Shown here: positions 57,151-64,000 of the stretch, one piece after another
Position numbering within the stretch: the stretch's first letter is position 1
Layout: each line of letters starts with the position of its first letter
Source of the DNA: Bilamarchaeum sp040758595
GTDB taxonomy: Archaea; Micrarchaeota; Micrarchaeia; Anstonellales; Bilamarchaeaceae
Assembly: GCA_040758595.1 (NCBI GenBank)
Contig: JBFLVJ010000004.1
Coordinates: forward strand, 1 to 64,000
DNA: 64,000 nucleotides
Direction: 5' to 3'
Program-made: the position numbers and the translations under genes
The notes under the pieces: model-generated
What the model saw: only the letters and a program-made list of their open reading frames with translations
Databases searched by the model: none
Told to the model about the DNA's origin: nothing

Positions 57151-57275
57151 GCGACCGTAGTCTATCGGTATGATTCGAGATTGCCATTCCGCCTTTTAGG
57201 AAAAGGCGGCCCAAAACGGGCTGGAAAGGCGGCAGCAATGATCTCGCGGACCGGGTTCAATTCCCGGCGGTCGCA
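57151..57275 (+). tRNA. tRNA-Gly(GCC) with BHB intron
   Basis: Acceptor GCGACCG (57151-57157) pairs with CGGTCGC (57268-57274), with discriminator A at 57275. The T arm is CCGGG-TTCAATT-CCCGG. The anticodon stem CGAGA pairs with TCTCG across the intron, and the anticodon is GCC at 57183-57185. The intron is 57187-57240 (54 nt), at the canonical 37/38 position. Its splice motif has bulges CAT and TGA on each side of a perfect 4-bp helix TTGC/GCAA, cut after the second bulge base. The intron also holds the stem CCGCCTTTT/AAAAGGCGG. CCA is not encoded. Confidence 0.93.
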
Positions 57276-57316
57276 TCTATCACTGCCCTTCTAATGCTAT
57301 TACTGTCTCCTAAGAT

Positions 57317-57379
57317 GGTTTCCCGTTCCCGGTCTCCGGTTTTGGACAAAACACGAAACCCTAAACCCTGAACCGGAAA
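57317..57379. repeat. Palindromic heptamer element between tRNA-Gly and serK
   Basis: Left arm GGTTTCC, CGTTCCC, GGTCTCC, GGTTTTG; right arm GACAAAA, CACGAAA, CCCTAAA, CCCTGAA, CCGGAAA. All are in 7-nt register, and the arms are inverted, so the whole could fold as a long imperfect hairpin. Confidence 0.75.
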
Positions 57380-57416
57380 CGCGGTTTCGTCAATCGCCCT
57401 ATGACGGTTCAGATAG

Positions 57417-57424
57417 CTTTTAAA
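57417..57424 (+). promoter_or_regulatory. TATA box for serK
   Basis: CTTTTAAA is about 26 nt before ATG 57447, giving a probable leaderless message. Confidence 0.5.
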
Positions 57425-57446
57425 CGTATCTGACCACAGAGGTTTC

Positions 57447-58241
57447 ATGTCTTATCTGGCAGACGAATTGATAAGCAGCCTCGACATAGTGGAAGTCAAG
57501 AATCTCCTCTCCCACGAGCAGGTCATCTCCACAAACCTCAAAAGGCTGAAAGAGGCGATGCTGAACCTGGGCCAGCTGGTCGATCCGCTCATAGTGGACA
57601 AGAAGACCGGCCTGGTCCTCGACGGCAACCACCGCCTCAAGGTTTTGGAGATTATAGAGTGCCCCCTCGCCACCTGCCAGATGGTCGATTACGACAAGGA
57701 GGAGATAAAGGTCGGCACCTGGTATCCTGCCGTGAAGCTGACCCCGGACCAGATATTCAAGCTCGACAGTCTCAAATACGAGAAGGTGGATTTCGAGACC
57801 GGCAAGAAGGCCGTGGACGACCTCAAGGCCCCGTTCATGCTCAACTCGGACGGAGATTCCTACCTCATCAACCCCGGCAGCTACAAGCTGATGGAGATGG
57901 TGGAGGAGCAGAACTACGTCTTCTCCCTTTTGGAGAAAGGCTCTGTAGATTATGTGCCTGAGGAGGAGATGAAGAAGCTCCTCGCATCCGGCAATTCCAT
58001 ATTCTACAGGCGCGCCTATGCCAAGGAGGAGATCGTGAAGGCGGCCCAGAGCCACAGCCCGTTCCCGCCCAAATCCACAAGGCACAGCATACCCGGCCGG
58101 ATAATCCGACTGAACATGAGGCTCGGATGGCTGCACCGGACCAAGGATGAGGCGAGCACCGAACTGAAGCGCATGCTCAAATCCCGCGCCTACGGCGGCA
58201 ATGTGCGCAAATACTACGAACCCGTGATAGTCATTTACTAA
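57447..58241 (+). CDS. serK: SerK-like serine kinase (ParB/Srx fold)
   Basis: Resembles the archaeal free-serine kinase SerK, which makes O-phosphoserine for cysteine synthesis. The ParB/sulfiredoxin-like N-terminal part has DIVEVKNLLSHEQ with the likely catalytic acid, LVLDGNHRLKVLEII with the GxHR nucleotide loop, and CQMVDYDKEEIKVGTWYP. The C-terminal FPPKSTRHSIPGRIIRLNMRLGWL matches the family's second block. Length of 264 residues fits. An alternative is another ParB-like regulator, but no ParA is near. It is bounded by the palindromic heptamer element. Confidence 0.8.
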   Translation: MSYLADELISSLDIVEVKNLLSHEQVISTNLKRLKEAMLNLGQLVDPLIVDKKTGLVLDGNHRLKVLEIIECPLATCQMVDYDKEEIKVGTWYPAVKLTPDQIFKLDSLKYEKVDFETGKKAVDDLKAPFMLNSDGDSYLINPGSYKLMEMVEEQNYVFSLLEKGSVDYVPEEEMKKLLASGNSIFYRRAYAKEEIVKAAQSHSPFPPKSTRHSIPGRIIRLNMRLGWLHRTKDEASTELKRMLKSRAYGGNVRKYYEPVIVIY

Positions 58242-58247
58242 ACACGC

Positions 58248-58262
58248 ATGCTGCGCATGCAT
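58248..58262. repeat. Short GCATGC hairpin after serK
   Basis: GCATGC-TGC-GCATGC lies in the 53-nt gap between serK and the convergent glutaredoxin gene. It may be a bidirectional terminator stem. Confidence 0.35.
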
Positions 58263-58293
58263 GGGCAACCTGGAGTTTCCCCGGCAGGTTTCG

Positions 58294-58662
58294 CTACTGC
58301 GAAAAAGGATCGAAGAGCAGGTTGTTCATGTAGGCCTCCCTGCCCACCGGCTTCTGCCTCGTGAGCGCGTCGTCTATGACCGGTTTGTTGAATCCCACTA
58401 TTATCCTGCCGTTTATCTCAAGCACCGGGACGCCCATCTGCTGGCTCTTCCGCACCATCTCGCGGGCCTTCTCCTGGTCCTTCGATACGTCTATCTCCTT
58501 GAACGCGACGCCCTTTGATTGCAGGTATGCTTTGGCCATATTGCAATAGGTGCATGTGGGCGTGGTGTAGATGGTAACATCCGGGGCCGGAGGTGCGCTG
58601 CCGGTCTTCAGCCGCTCCCTCTTCTTCGCCCTTATCTGCTCGAGCTCTTTGTCATCTTCCAT
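58294..58662 (-). CDS. Glutaredoxin-like protein
   Basis: About 122 residues. A charged N-terminal helix (residues 1-20) precedes the glutaredoxin fold: VTIYTTPTCTYCNMAKAYL with redox cysteines C37 and C40, VPVLEINGRIIVGFNK with the cis-proline and GSH/substrate-binding segment. It probably reduces disulfides. ATG 58662 follows GGTG and 6 nt; TATA-like GTTTTAAAAAAC lies about 40 nt upstream. A short C-terminal tail of about 15 residues (REAYMNNLLFDPFSQ) is extra. Confidence 0.85.
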   Translation of the reverse strand: MEDDKELEQIRAKKRERLKTGSAPPAPDVTIYTTPTCTYCNMAKAYLQSKGVAFKEIDVSKDQEKAREMVRKSQQMGVPVLEINGRIIVGFNKPVIDDALTRQKPVGREAYMNNLLFDPFSQ

Positions 58663-58747
58663 GGGTGACACCCTGCCGATATCTTGCACAGTCGTTTTTT
58701 AAAACGCGAAAGGATGATGGTCCGGGGCGAGGCCGGCTCCTGATGAT

Positions 58748-59035
58748 TCACAATTCGATGATTACTACGCCGCGCTGGGGCTCTTCGGCAGGCGCCGGAG
58801 GAAGCGGCTCTTTCGGGTCGATCTCAGGCATCTCCAAGATGTCTATCCTTTGCCTCTCGATGTCATTGCGTTCCCTGTCTGTCTTCTCTTTGCGTTCCTT
58901 GTCATCCCTGATGATTTCCATGATAGGGACCTCCAGGATAGGGATCTCCAAGACCGGACTGAGCGACCGTTTGCGCTCTGCCCTCCTGCTATCATGTGCA
59001 TCGCGCGGTCTGTCCTGCCTGAAACGCAACATCAT
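58748..59035 (-). CDS. Small unknown charged protein
   Basis: About 95 residues. The N-terminus is Arg-rich (MLRFRQDRPRDAHDSRRAERKR), then a repetitive hydrophobic-proline segment (VLEIPILEVPIMEII), a charged helix (DDKERKEKTDRERNDIERQRIDILEMPEI), and a proline-rich end before GVVIIEL. TTTATAAAT near 59062 is 26 nt from ATG 59035, supporting a real leaderless gene. No family recognised; mostly disordered by appearance. Confidence 0.55.
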   Translation of the reverse strand: MMLRFRQDRPRDAHDSRRAERKRSLSPVLEIPILEVPIMEIIRDDKERKEKTDRERNDIERQRIDILEMPEIDPKEPLPPAPAEEPQRGVVIIEL

Positions 59036-59133
59036 TATTATACCTTGTTTCACACTATTTATAAACCGTTGTATCAAGAAGCGGAAATAGTAGAACGGGT
59101 TTTTATTAGCGTCCCTGCCATATCCAGGAAGAC

Positions 59134-60045
59134 GTGATTCAGATGGACCAGCAAGAGCTCGAGAACTTCAGGGAGGCCGGGAAGATCGCCTCCAGGATCC
59201 GCGAGGACAGCAAGCGCCTCATCATGGTGGGCGAACCTCTGCTAGACATCGCTGAGACCATAGAGCAGATGATTGCCGAGGAAGGGGCGAAGCCCGCCTT
59301 CCCGGTCAACATATCCATCAACGAGATAGCTGCCCATTACACGCCCGAGTTCGGCTCGGAAACCGTCCTCAAGGACGACGATCTGGTCAAGGTCGATCTG
59401 GGGATGCAGGTCGATGGCGCGTTGTCTGATACCGCCTACACCATAGACCTGGGCGGCAAGAACGAGAAGCTGGTCCAGGCAGCTGAAGAGGCTCTGGAGA
59501 AGGCCATCGCGACGATAAAACCCGGGGTGGGCGTTGGCCAGGTGGGCGCCATCATCGAATCGACCATCAAAGGATACGGGTTCAAGCCCATCGCGAACCT
59601 CTCGGGCCACATGATAAAATCCAACGAGCTCCATGCGGGGGTCGAGATCCCGAATGTCAAGACCGAGGATTCCTATCATTTCGAGGAGGGCGATATCTTC
59701 GCTGTCGAGCCCTTCGCGACGACCGGCCAGGGCTTTGTGGAGGATTTGGAGCAGGTCGAGATATTCTCCATCTACGCTCCTTCCAACGTGAGGATGAGGC
59801 AGTCCAGGAAGATAGTGGAGCACGTGGTGCAGAACTACGGCATGCTCCCTTTCGCCGAGAGGTGGGTGAGGAAGAGCTTCCAGTCCAAGCTGCTCGTGAG
59901 CGCTGCATTGCGCGAGCTGCTCCAGAACCATTTCATAAAAGGCTATCCGGTCCTGCGCGAAGTCGCGCGAGGGCTGGTGTCGCAGGCCGAGCACACGGTG
60001 CTGGTCACCAAAGACGGCTGCGAAGTGCTCACTAAACAGATATAA
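59134..60045 (+). CDS. map: Methionine aminopeptidase, type II
   Basis: Removes the initiator methionine from new proteins. Metal ligands of the pita-bread fold are visible: KVDLG, LSDTAYT, LSGHMIKS, AVEPFATT and the late EHTVLVT glutamate. The insertion with the helical subdomain (residues about 200-270: PFAERWVRKSFQSKLLVSAALRELL) defines type II. Length of 303 residues is usual. The start may be GTG 59134 or ATG 59143; TTTTTATTA near 59104 is the TATA box. The tRNA-Arg gene begins 28 nt after its stop. Confidence 0.95.
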   Translation: MIQMDQQELENFREAGKIASRIREDSKRLIMVGEPLLDIAETIEQMIAEEGAKPAFPVNISINEIAAHYTPEFGSETVLKDDDLVKVDLGMQVDGALSDTAYTIDLGGKNEKLVQAAEEALEKAIATIKPGVGVGQVGAIIESTIKGYGFKPIANLSGHMIKSNELHAGVEIPNVKTEDSYHFEEGDIFAVEPFATTGQGFVEDLEQVEIFSIYAPSNVRMRQSRKIVEHVVQNYGMLPFAERWVRKSFQSKLLVSAALRELLQNHFIKGYPVLREVARGLVSQAEHTVLVTKDGCEVLTKQI

Positions 60046-60072
60046 ATCCGGATTGCGCAAGATTATCCTCTT

Positions 60073-60180
60073 GGGCCCGTGTGGCAACCTGGATAACCGG
60101 CGGGGCTTCGGAAGCTCTGGACCTATCGCGGTCCATGCTGGTGCTACCCCGAGATAAGGGTTCAAATCCCTTCGGGCCCG
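60073..60180 (+). tRNA. tRNA-Arg(TCG) with BHB intron
   Basis: Acceptor GGGCCCG (60073-60079) pairs with CGGGCCC (60173-60179), with discriminator G at 60180. The T arm is AAGGG-TTCAAAT-CCCTT. The anticodon stem CGGGG pairs perfectly with CCCCG across the intron; the loop is CTTCGGA and the anticodon TCG. The intron is 60112-60145 (34 nt), with bulges GGA and CTA on each side of a 4-bp helix (CTTC/GGTG, one mismatch) and an inner AGC/GCT plus TGGACC/GGTCCA stem. Shifting the stem by one would give anticodon CGG (Pro), but the stem would then mismatch. Confidence 0.88.
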
Positions 60181-60388
60181 AAATCCTTTCTGCCTCCTGT
60201 TCCGGGTCTTGTGTTCAGTCTCAGGGGTTTCGGGAACAAAGTGACCGCAGGTCACAACGGGCCCGAAATCCTTTCTGCCTCCTGTTCCGGGTCTTGTGTT
60301 CAGTCTCAGGGGTTTCGGGAACAAAGTGACCGCAGGTCACAACGGGCCCGAAATCCTTTCTGCCTCCTGTTCCGGGTCTTGTGTTCAG
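60174..60388. repeat. 85-bp tandem repeat containing the tRNA-Arg 3' end
   Basis: The unit starts with GGGCCCGAAATCC and recurs at 60174, 60259 and 60344 (spacing 85 nt each); the third copy stops at about 60388. The first seven bases are the 3' end of tRNA-Arg. Each full unit also has a heptamer-type hairpin (TGTTCC with GGGAACA) and a perfect GTGACC-GCA-GGTCAC stem. No spacers vary, so it is not CRISPR. Confidence 0.85.
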
Positions 60389-60391
60389 GGC

Positions 60392-61693
60392 CTAATCCTT
60401 CCCCGAGGTTATCATTCTCGCGAAGAGCGCCTGCACGTGCTGGACATACCTCTCTGCGGTGGTCGCCGCATATGTCGGATATATGGCCATGCCCATGGCG
60501 GTCACACTTCTCGGCTGCGCTTCGAAATCAGGCTCGTTCATGGCAGGATCGAGCGCGGGCAGCGTCTCCACGAGCTCCTTCTGGAGTATGGCAGTGGTGC
60601 GCGGTATCAGCCGGTTTCCATCCCATCTCCTGGCAGATTGGAAGAGCGACATCGCTATCCCTTCCAGGTGCTCCCCCTCGCGGTCGTCCGGTATCTTTCC
60701 CTTGCTTTCGTTCCAGGTGGTTATCATGTCCATGATGAACCGTTTCACCCTGGTTTCGGCCTGCATAGCATGGAGCGCTCCCATCACCGCTGTGTCGCTC
60801 ATCAGCTCGATCGCGCCTGCAGGCGGATGCATCGGATAGAGGTCGAACGTGGTGAGTGGTACTTCTTTGGACATATCCACTATGGCCATCAGCAAGCTTC
60901 CGGTCTCGCCCAGTTCCGGGTGCGGCACTATCGCCCTTGCCGGGAACGCGTTGTATCCGTTGCGCCTCAGCACAGCAGCCGCGAGCACATACATCTCCAG
61001 CGGATGGCAGAACGTGAACTGTACTCCTCCGGTTACCTCGTCGAGGGCTATCCTCGGCTGCTCCAGCATCGCGGCCGCGGTCGGCAATTCGTCCGGAGCC
61101 ATGTGATCCTCATTGTATCTGCTGGCGAAACCTTCGGTGATATCAGGATGAATCCTGATGAGCCTGTCTATGATGCCGTCAAGGTCTCCGTCTTCAAGCC
61201 CTTCGAGCAGCATCTCCGAGAACCTGCCCACGGCTTCGCTGTTTTCGGAATAGGGTCCCTCCTCGGGGGCCAGCGCGTGCTGCTCCAGCTTGGCATTGGC
61301 TTCCAGCAGCTGCTCATCCAGCCAATCGTCGGCGCTCTCTTCCTGCGACGCAGGGTGCGGATCGCCATCCCGCACGACCCTGAGCTTGGGCCTCTTCCTC
61401 CTTCCCAGGCCCCATACGTGGGCGTGGGCTCCATGTTCCTCGGATTTCACGAGCGACTCACCGGTGATCACGCTTCCCAGCCTGATCCTGGGGACGCTAT
61501 CCTTGAGCAGTACGCATCCTATCTCTCCGCTCTGGACGCTTCTCTCTGAGGCATCTTCCCTATCGGCTCTGGGGGTCTCGATGAGCGGAGTGGCTTTCGG
61601 AGGCTGGGGTGCGGCCTTCGGTGCTTCAGAACCTTTCGGCATCGCCTGCTTCATGTCCCCGTATCTCTTCCTGTTCCTCTCTCTGAATGTCAT
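60392..61693 (-). CDS. Large unknown protein
   Basis: About 433 residues with no recognised family. The first 60 residues are basic and Pro/Ala-rich, likely disordered (MTFRERNRKRYGDMKQAM). The middle has RIRLGSVITGESLV and acidic helices; a later domain (about 205-330) reads FTFCHPLEMYVLAAAVLRRNGYNAFPARAIVPHPELGE, a pattern seen in peptidase-like or transglutaminase-like proteins but without a clear catalytic set. ATTATACC-like ACTTATACC near 61721 supports ATG 61693 as a leaderless start; the longer reading from 61777 crosses this box. It ends just after the 85-bp repeats. Confidence 0.6.
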   Translation of the reverse strand: MTFRERNRKRYGDMKQAMPKGSEAPKAAPQPPKATPLIETPRADREDASERSVQSGEIGCVLLKDSVPRIRLGSVITGESLVKSEEHGAHAHVWGLGRRKRPKLRVVRDGDPHPASQEESADDWLDEQLLEANAKLEQHALAPEEGPYSENSEAVGRFSEMLLEGLEDGDLDGIIDRLIRIHPDITEGFASRYNEDHMAPDELPTAAAMLEQPRIALDEVTGGVQFTFCHPLEMYVLAAAVLRRNGYNAFPARAIVPHPELGETGSLLMAIVDMSKEVPLTTFDLYPMHPPAGAIELMSDTAVMGALHAMQAETRVKRFIMDMITTWNESKGKIPDDREGEHLEGIAMSLFQSARRWDGNRLIPRTTAILQKELVETLPALDPAMNEPDFEAQPRSVTAMGMAIYPTYAATTAERYVQHVQALFARMITSGKD

Positions 61694-61854
61694 GCGGCAT
61701 CCTCTGTTTGTAGTCGGTATAAGTGTTACAAACGGTATTAAAATGTATCCAATCCGCCGGCAACAGCAGCACGACAACTGCCGATAGGCCGCTCGATAAT
61801 TTTTTAAGGGAAACCCCGGGAATGCTATCCCAACCAGTTACAGGAAGTGACACT

Positions 61855-63663
61855 ATGGATTTCGTATGCAAGATTGGCGGCCAGGCCGGAGCAGGTGTGA
61901 TGGTCGCGAGCAGGCTCATGGTCAAATGTTTCACCCGGGGCGGCTACCACGCGATAGCCTATCCGGAGTATCCTTCGCTCATCAGAGGCGGCCACAACTC
62001 CGTCCAGATAAGGGTGGCGGACGGGAAGATACACGCCCCGCTCCAGGAGATAGACCTCCTGGTCGCGCTCAACAAGGACGCGCTCTTCTATCACATGAGC
62101 AGCATGGCGGAAGGGGGCGTGATAATATACGACAAGCTCATAGACGCCAGCAAGTTCAAGGTCAAGAAGGGCGTGAAGATGCATGCACTGCCGCTTCTGG
62201 ACCTGACAAAGGAAGTGGGCGGGACCGAGCAGATGAAGAACACCACCGCGCTCGGAGCAGCGCTGGCAGCCGTCGAGTATCCCTTGGATGTCCTGGCAGG
62301 CATCATGCAGGACGAATTCGGCAGGAAAGGGGAGGCGGTCGTCAAGAAGAACATGGACGCCGCCAAGGCAGGGTATGATTTCGTCAAGAGCAACAGCATG
62401 CACTGCAAGAAGGCGCTCAAGCCGCTCTCAGACGAACGGAAGGTCATAATCACCGGGAACGAAGCCATCTCGCTCGGCGCGGTCGCCGGCGGCATGAAAT
62501 TCTATTCCGCATATCCTATGACTCCGGCATCGAGCATCCTGCACTATTTGATAGCCAACGAGCGCAGCCTGGATATCGTCACCAAGCAGACCGAGGACGA
62601 GATAGCCGCCATCAACTATGCGATAGGCGCATCGTTCGCAGGCGCGCGGGCCATGGTGGGCACTTCGGGCGGAGGTTTCGCTTTGATGGTGGAAGCCCTT
62701 GGGATGGCGGCCCTTGCAGAAGTCCCGATCGTGGTCTCGCTGGTCCAGAGAGTGGGGCCGAGCACCGGCATGCCCACCTGGACAGAGCAGGCGGATCTCA
62801 GGTTCGCGCTGCACGCGTCGCAGGGCGATTTCCCGAGGATCATCCTCGCCCCGGGCGATATCGATGAGTGCTTCTACATGTCGGCCGAAGCCTTCAACCT
62901 CGCCGAGAGATACCAGGTGCCGGTGATCATCATATCCGACAAGTATCTCTCAGAAAGCGTTTTCACAACCGAGCGCTTCGACATGAAGAGGGTCAAGATC
63001 GATCGGGGGAAGATCGCATCCGGACTGCCTGAACTCGCACCGATGGCTAGGTGGAAGAGGTACGAACTCACAAAGGACGGCGTCTCGCCGAGGGTTTTCC
63101 CCGGGACCCCGAACGGCCTGCATGTGGGCACTTCCTACGAGCACGACGAGACCGGATTCTCGACAGAGAGCTTCATAATGAGGACCAAACAGGTCCAGAA
63201 GCGGGCGAAGAAGGCGGCATCCATCCTTAAGGAGATGGAAGGCCCGCAGCTCCACGGTCCCAAGAGCGCGGATGTGACCCTGGTGGGGTGGGGTTCTACC
63301 AAGCTCTCCGCCCTGGACGCGCTGCCCCTGCTACAAAGGGCCGGGATAAAAGCCAACTACCTGCATTTCAGCCACCTCTTCCCGTTGGACGAGAAGGAGG
63401 TGCAGAAGGCGTTCGCAGGCAAGAGGAATCTCATCATGCTAGAGGGCAACTCCACCGCCCAGTTCGCGGGCATGCTGAAACAGTATGCAGGGCTGGAGAT
63501 GGACTTCCACCTGCTCAAATACGACGGGAGGCCCTTCTTCCCAGAGCAGATAGCCGAGGAGGTCGCGAAACTGAAGAAAGCCGGCTTAAAGGGGCCGAAG
63601 GAGAGGACAGTGGTCGAGAAGGAGGACCTCGAGTACTATAATCCCCAGAGGCACGGGCTATAG
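61855..63663 (+). CDS. korA: 2-oxoacid:ferredoxin oxidoreductase, fused gamma-alpha subunit
   Basis: Oxidative decarboxylation of a 2-oxoacid to acyl-CoA with ferredoxin as acceptor. The first 190 residues are the gamma domain (MDFVCKIGGQAGAGVMVASRL, IAYPEYPSLIRGGHNSVQIRV). The alpha domain begins near residue 200 (VIITGNEAISLGAVAGGMKFYSAYPMTPASS) with GTSGGGFALMVEALGMAA and PTWTEQADLRFALHASQGDFPRI. The gamma-alpha fusion is of the 2-oxoglutarate/2-oxoacid (Kor/OFOR) kind. ATG 61855 has AGTG 5 nt upstream; reading farther to 61723 has no match. The beta gene follows after 9 nt. Confidence 0.92.
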   Translation: MDFVCKIGGQAGAGVMVASRLMVKCFTRGGYHAIAYPEYPSLIRGGHNSVQIRVADGKIHAPLQEIDLLVALNKDALFYHMSSMAEGGVIIYDKLIDASKFKVKKGVKMHALPLLDLTKEVGGTEQMKNTTALGAALAAVEYPLDVLAGIMQDEFGRKGEAVVKKNMDAAKAGYDFVKSNSMHCKKALKPLSDERKVIITGNEAISLGAVAGGMKFYSAYPMTPASSILHYLIANERSLDIVTKQTEDEIAAINYAIGASFAGARAMVGTSGGGFALMVEALGMAALAEVPIVVSLVQRVGPSTGMPTWTEQADLRFALHASQGDFPRIILAPGDIDECFYMSAEAFNLAERYQVPVIIISDKYLSESVFTTERFDMKRVKIDRGKIASGLPELAPMARWKRYELTKDGVSPRVFPGTPNGLHVGTSYEHDETGFSTESFIMRTKQVQKRAKKAASILKEMEGPQLHGPKSADVTLVGWGSTKLSALDALPLLQRAGIKANYLHFSHLFPLDEKEVQKAFAGKRNLIMLEGNSTAQFAGMLKQYAGLEMDFHLLKYDGRPFFPEQIAEEVAKLKKAGLKGPKERTVVEKEDLEYYNPQRHGL

Positions 63664-63672
63664 GTGATGATT

Positions 63673-64000
63673 ATGGCTACCGTCATTGATTTCAGCGTGA
63701 AGGAGAAGGCTCAGTGGTGCCCGGGATGCGGCGATTTCGCGATCCTAGGAGCGCTCAAGCAGGCGCTCTCCGAACTGGAGATCGCGCCTCACGACACCGT
63801 CGTGTGCTCTGGCATCGGATGCAGCAGCAAGCTGCCGCACTATGTCCGGAGCTACGGCTTCGAGTCCCTCCACGGAAGAGGGTTGCCGGTCGCGTCCGGG
63901 ATCAAGCTGGCCAACCACAAGCTCCATGTGGTCTCGGTGGGCGGCGACGGAGACGGATACGGCATCGGCACCGCGCATTTCGTGCACATCATGAGGAGGA
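63673..64000 (+). CDS. korB: 2-oxoacid:ferredoxin oxidoreductase beta subunit (partial, runs off window)
   Basis: The TPP-binding beta subunit. The visible 109 residues include KAQWCPGCGDFAILGALKQAL with the CxxC cysteines, VVCSGIGCSSKLPHY, SLHGRGLPVASGIKLAN and VVSVGGDGDGYGIGTAHFVH with the GDGDGxxIG TPP/magnesium motif. GGTG lies 6 nt before ATG 63673; ATG 63667 is an alternative. The gene continues past 64000. Confidence 0.93.
   Translation, partial: MATVIDFSVKEKAQWCPGCGDFAILGALKQALSELEIAPHDTVVCSGIGCSSKLPHYVRSYGFESLHGRGLPVASGIKLANHKLHVVSVGGDGDGYGIGTAHFVHIMRR

Noticed and set aside
60073..60180. tRNA-Pro with anticodon CGG
   Set aside because: Shifting the anticodon stem to GGGGC would break its pairing with CCCC(G); the CGGGG/CCCCG stem is perfect and gives anticodon TCG.
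59242..60324. Long open frame antisense to map and tRNA-Arg
   Set aside because: It crosses the tRNA gene and the 85-bp repeats and has no family features.
60174..60388. CRISPR-like array
   Set aside because: Units of 85 nt are identical end to end without variable spacers, only 2.5 copies, and no cas genes are near.

Overview
The window is a GC-rich stretch of an archaeal chromosome. Evidence is the gene content: a family B replicative DNA polymerase, a proteasome alpha subunit, archaeal-type UMP kinase, geranylgeranylglyceryl phosphate synthase beside a geranylgeranyl reductase, Pus10, translin, a SerK-like serine kinase, type II methionine aminopeptidase and two tRNA genes with bulge-helix-bulge introns. 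Many transcription units start with a TATA box about 26 nt before a leaderless start codon, while internal operon genes often carry GGTG followed by 5 nt and then the start codon. I cannot fix the phylum from sequence alone; a DPANN-like or euryarchaeal lineage is possible.

Region 1 (1-26.9 kb) is a surface-glycan locus. It holds several glycosyltransferases (GT2, GT4, GT-C and a capsule-synthesis type), NAD-dependent sugar epimerases and dehydratases, a CDP-glucose deoxysugar set (cytidylyltransferase, 4,6-dehydratase, methyltransferase, RmlD-like reductase, RmlC-like epimerase), a CMP-ulosonic-acid set (NeuB, short-chain dehydrogenase, aldehyde dehydrogenase, transketolase, NeuA), FkbM and other methyltransferases, and a Wzx-like flippase.

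Region 2 (26.9-36.8 kb) has a prepilin peptidase, a processive GT2, a membrane thioredoxin, the LemA/HtpX pair, a large repeat protein whose C-terminus looks like sigma-70 region 2, a zinc-ribbon protein, the proteasome alpha subunit, UMP kinase, translin and an ACT protein.

Region 3 (36.9-49.7 kb) has DNA polymerase B, two small unknown genes, Pus10, pyrE, an AT-rich AlbA/Schlafen-type regulator flanked on both sides by matching operator-like palindromes, the ether-lipid pair, a deaminase-like amidohydrolase, a secreted transglutaminase and purD.

Region 4 (49.7-54.2 kb, minus strand) is a compact cluster resembling archaeal Ced/Ted-type DNA transfer: a VirB6/CedA-like polytopic protein, a two-helix membrane protein, a VirB4/HerA-like ATPase, a coiled-coil winged-helix protein and a 70-residue protein. 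A truncated TnpB remnant lies beside it.

Region 5 (54.9-64 kb) has a HEAT-like protein, tRNA-Gly and tRNA-Arg genes with introns, serK, a glutaredoxin, map, a large unknown protein, and 2-oxoacid:ferredoxin oxidoreductase alpha/beta, the beta subunit running off the window.

The most unusual signal is a dispersed 7-nt periodic repeat (consensus about RGAACCC, reverse complement GGGTTCY). It occurs at about ten loci. Between genes it tends to form inverted arms; inside six conserved genes it lies in frame, much like Rickettsia palindromic elements. One member encloses five consecutive perfect stem-loops next to tRNA-Gly.
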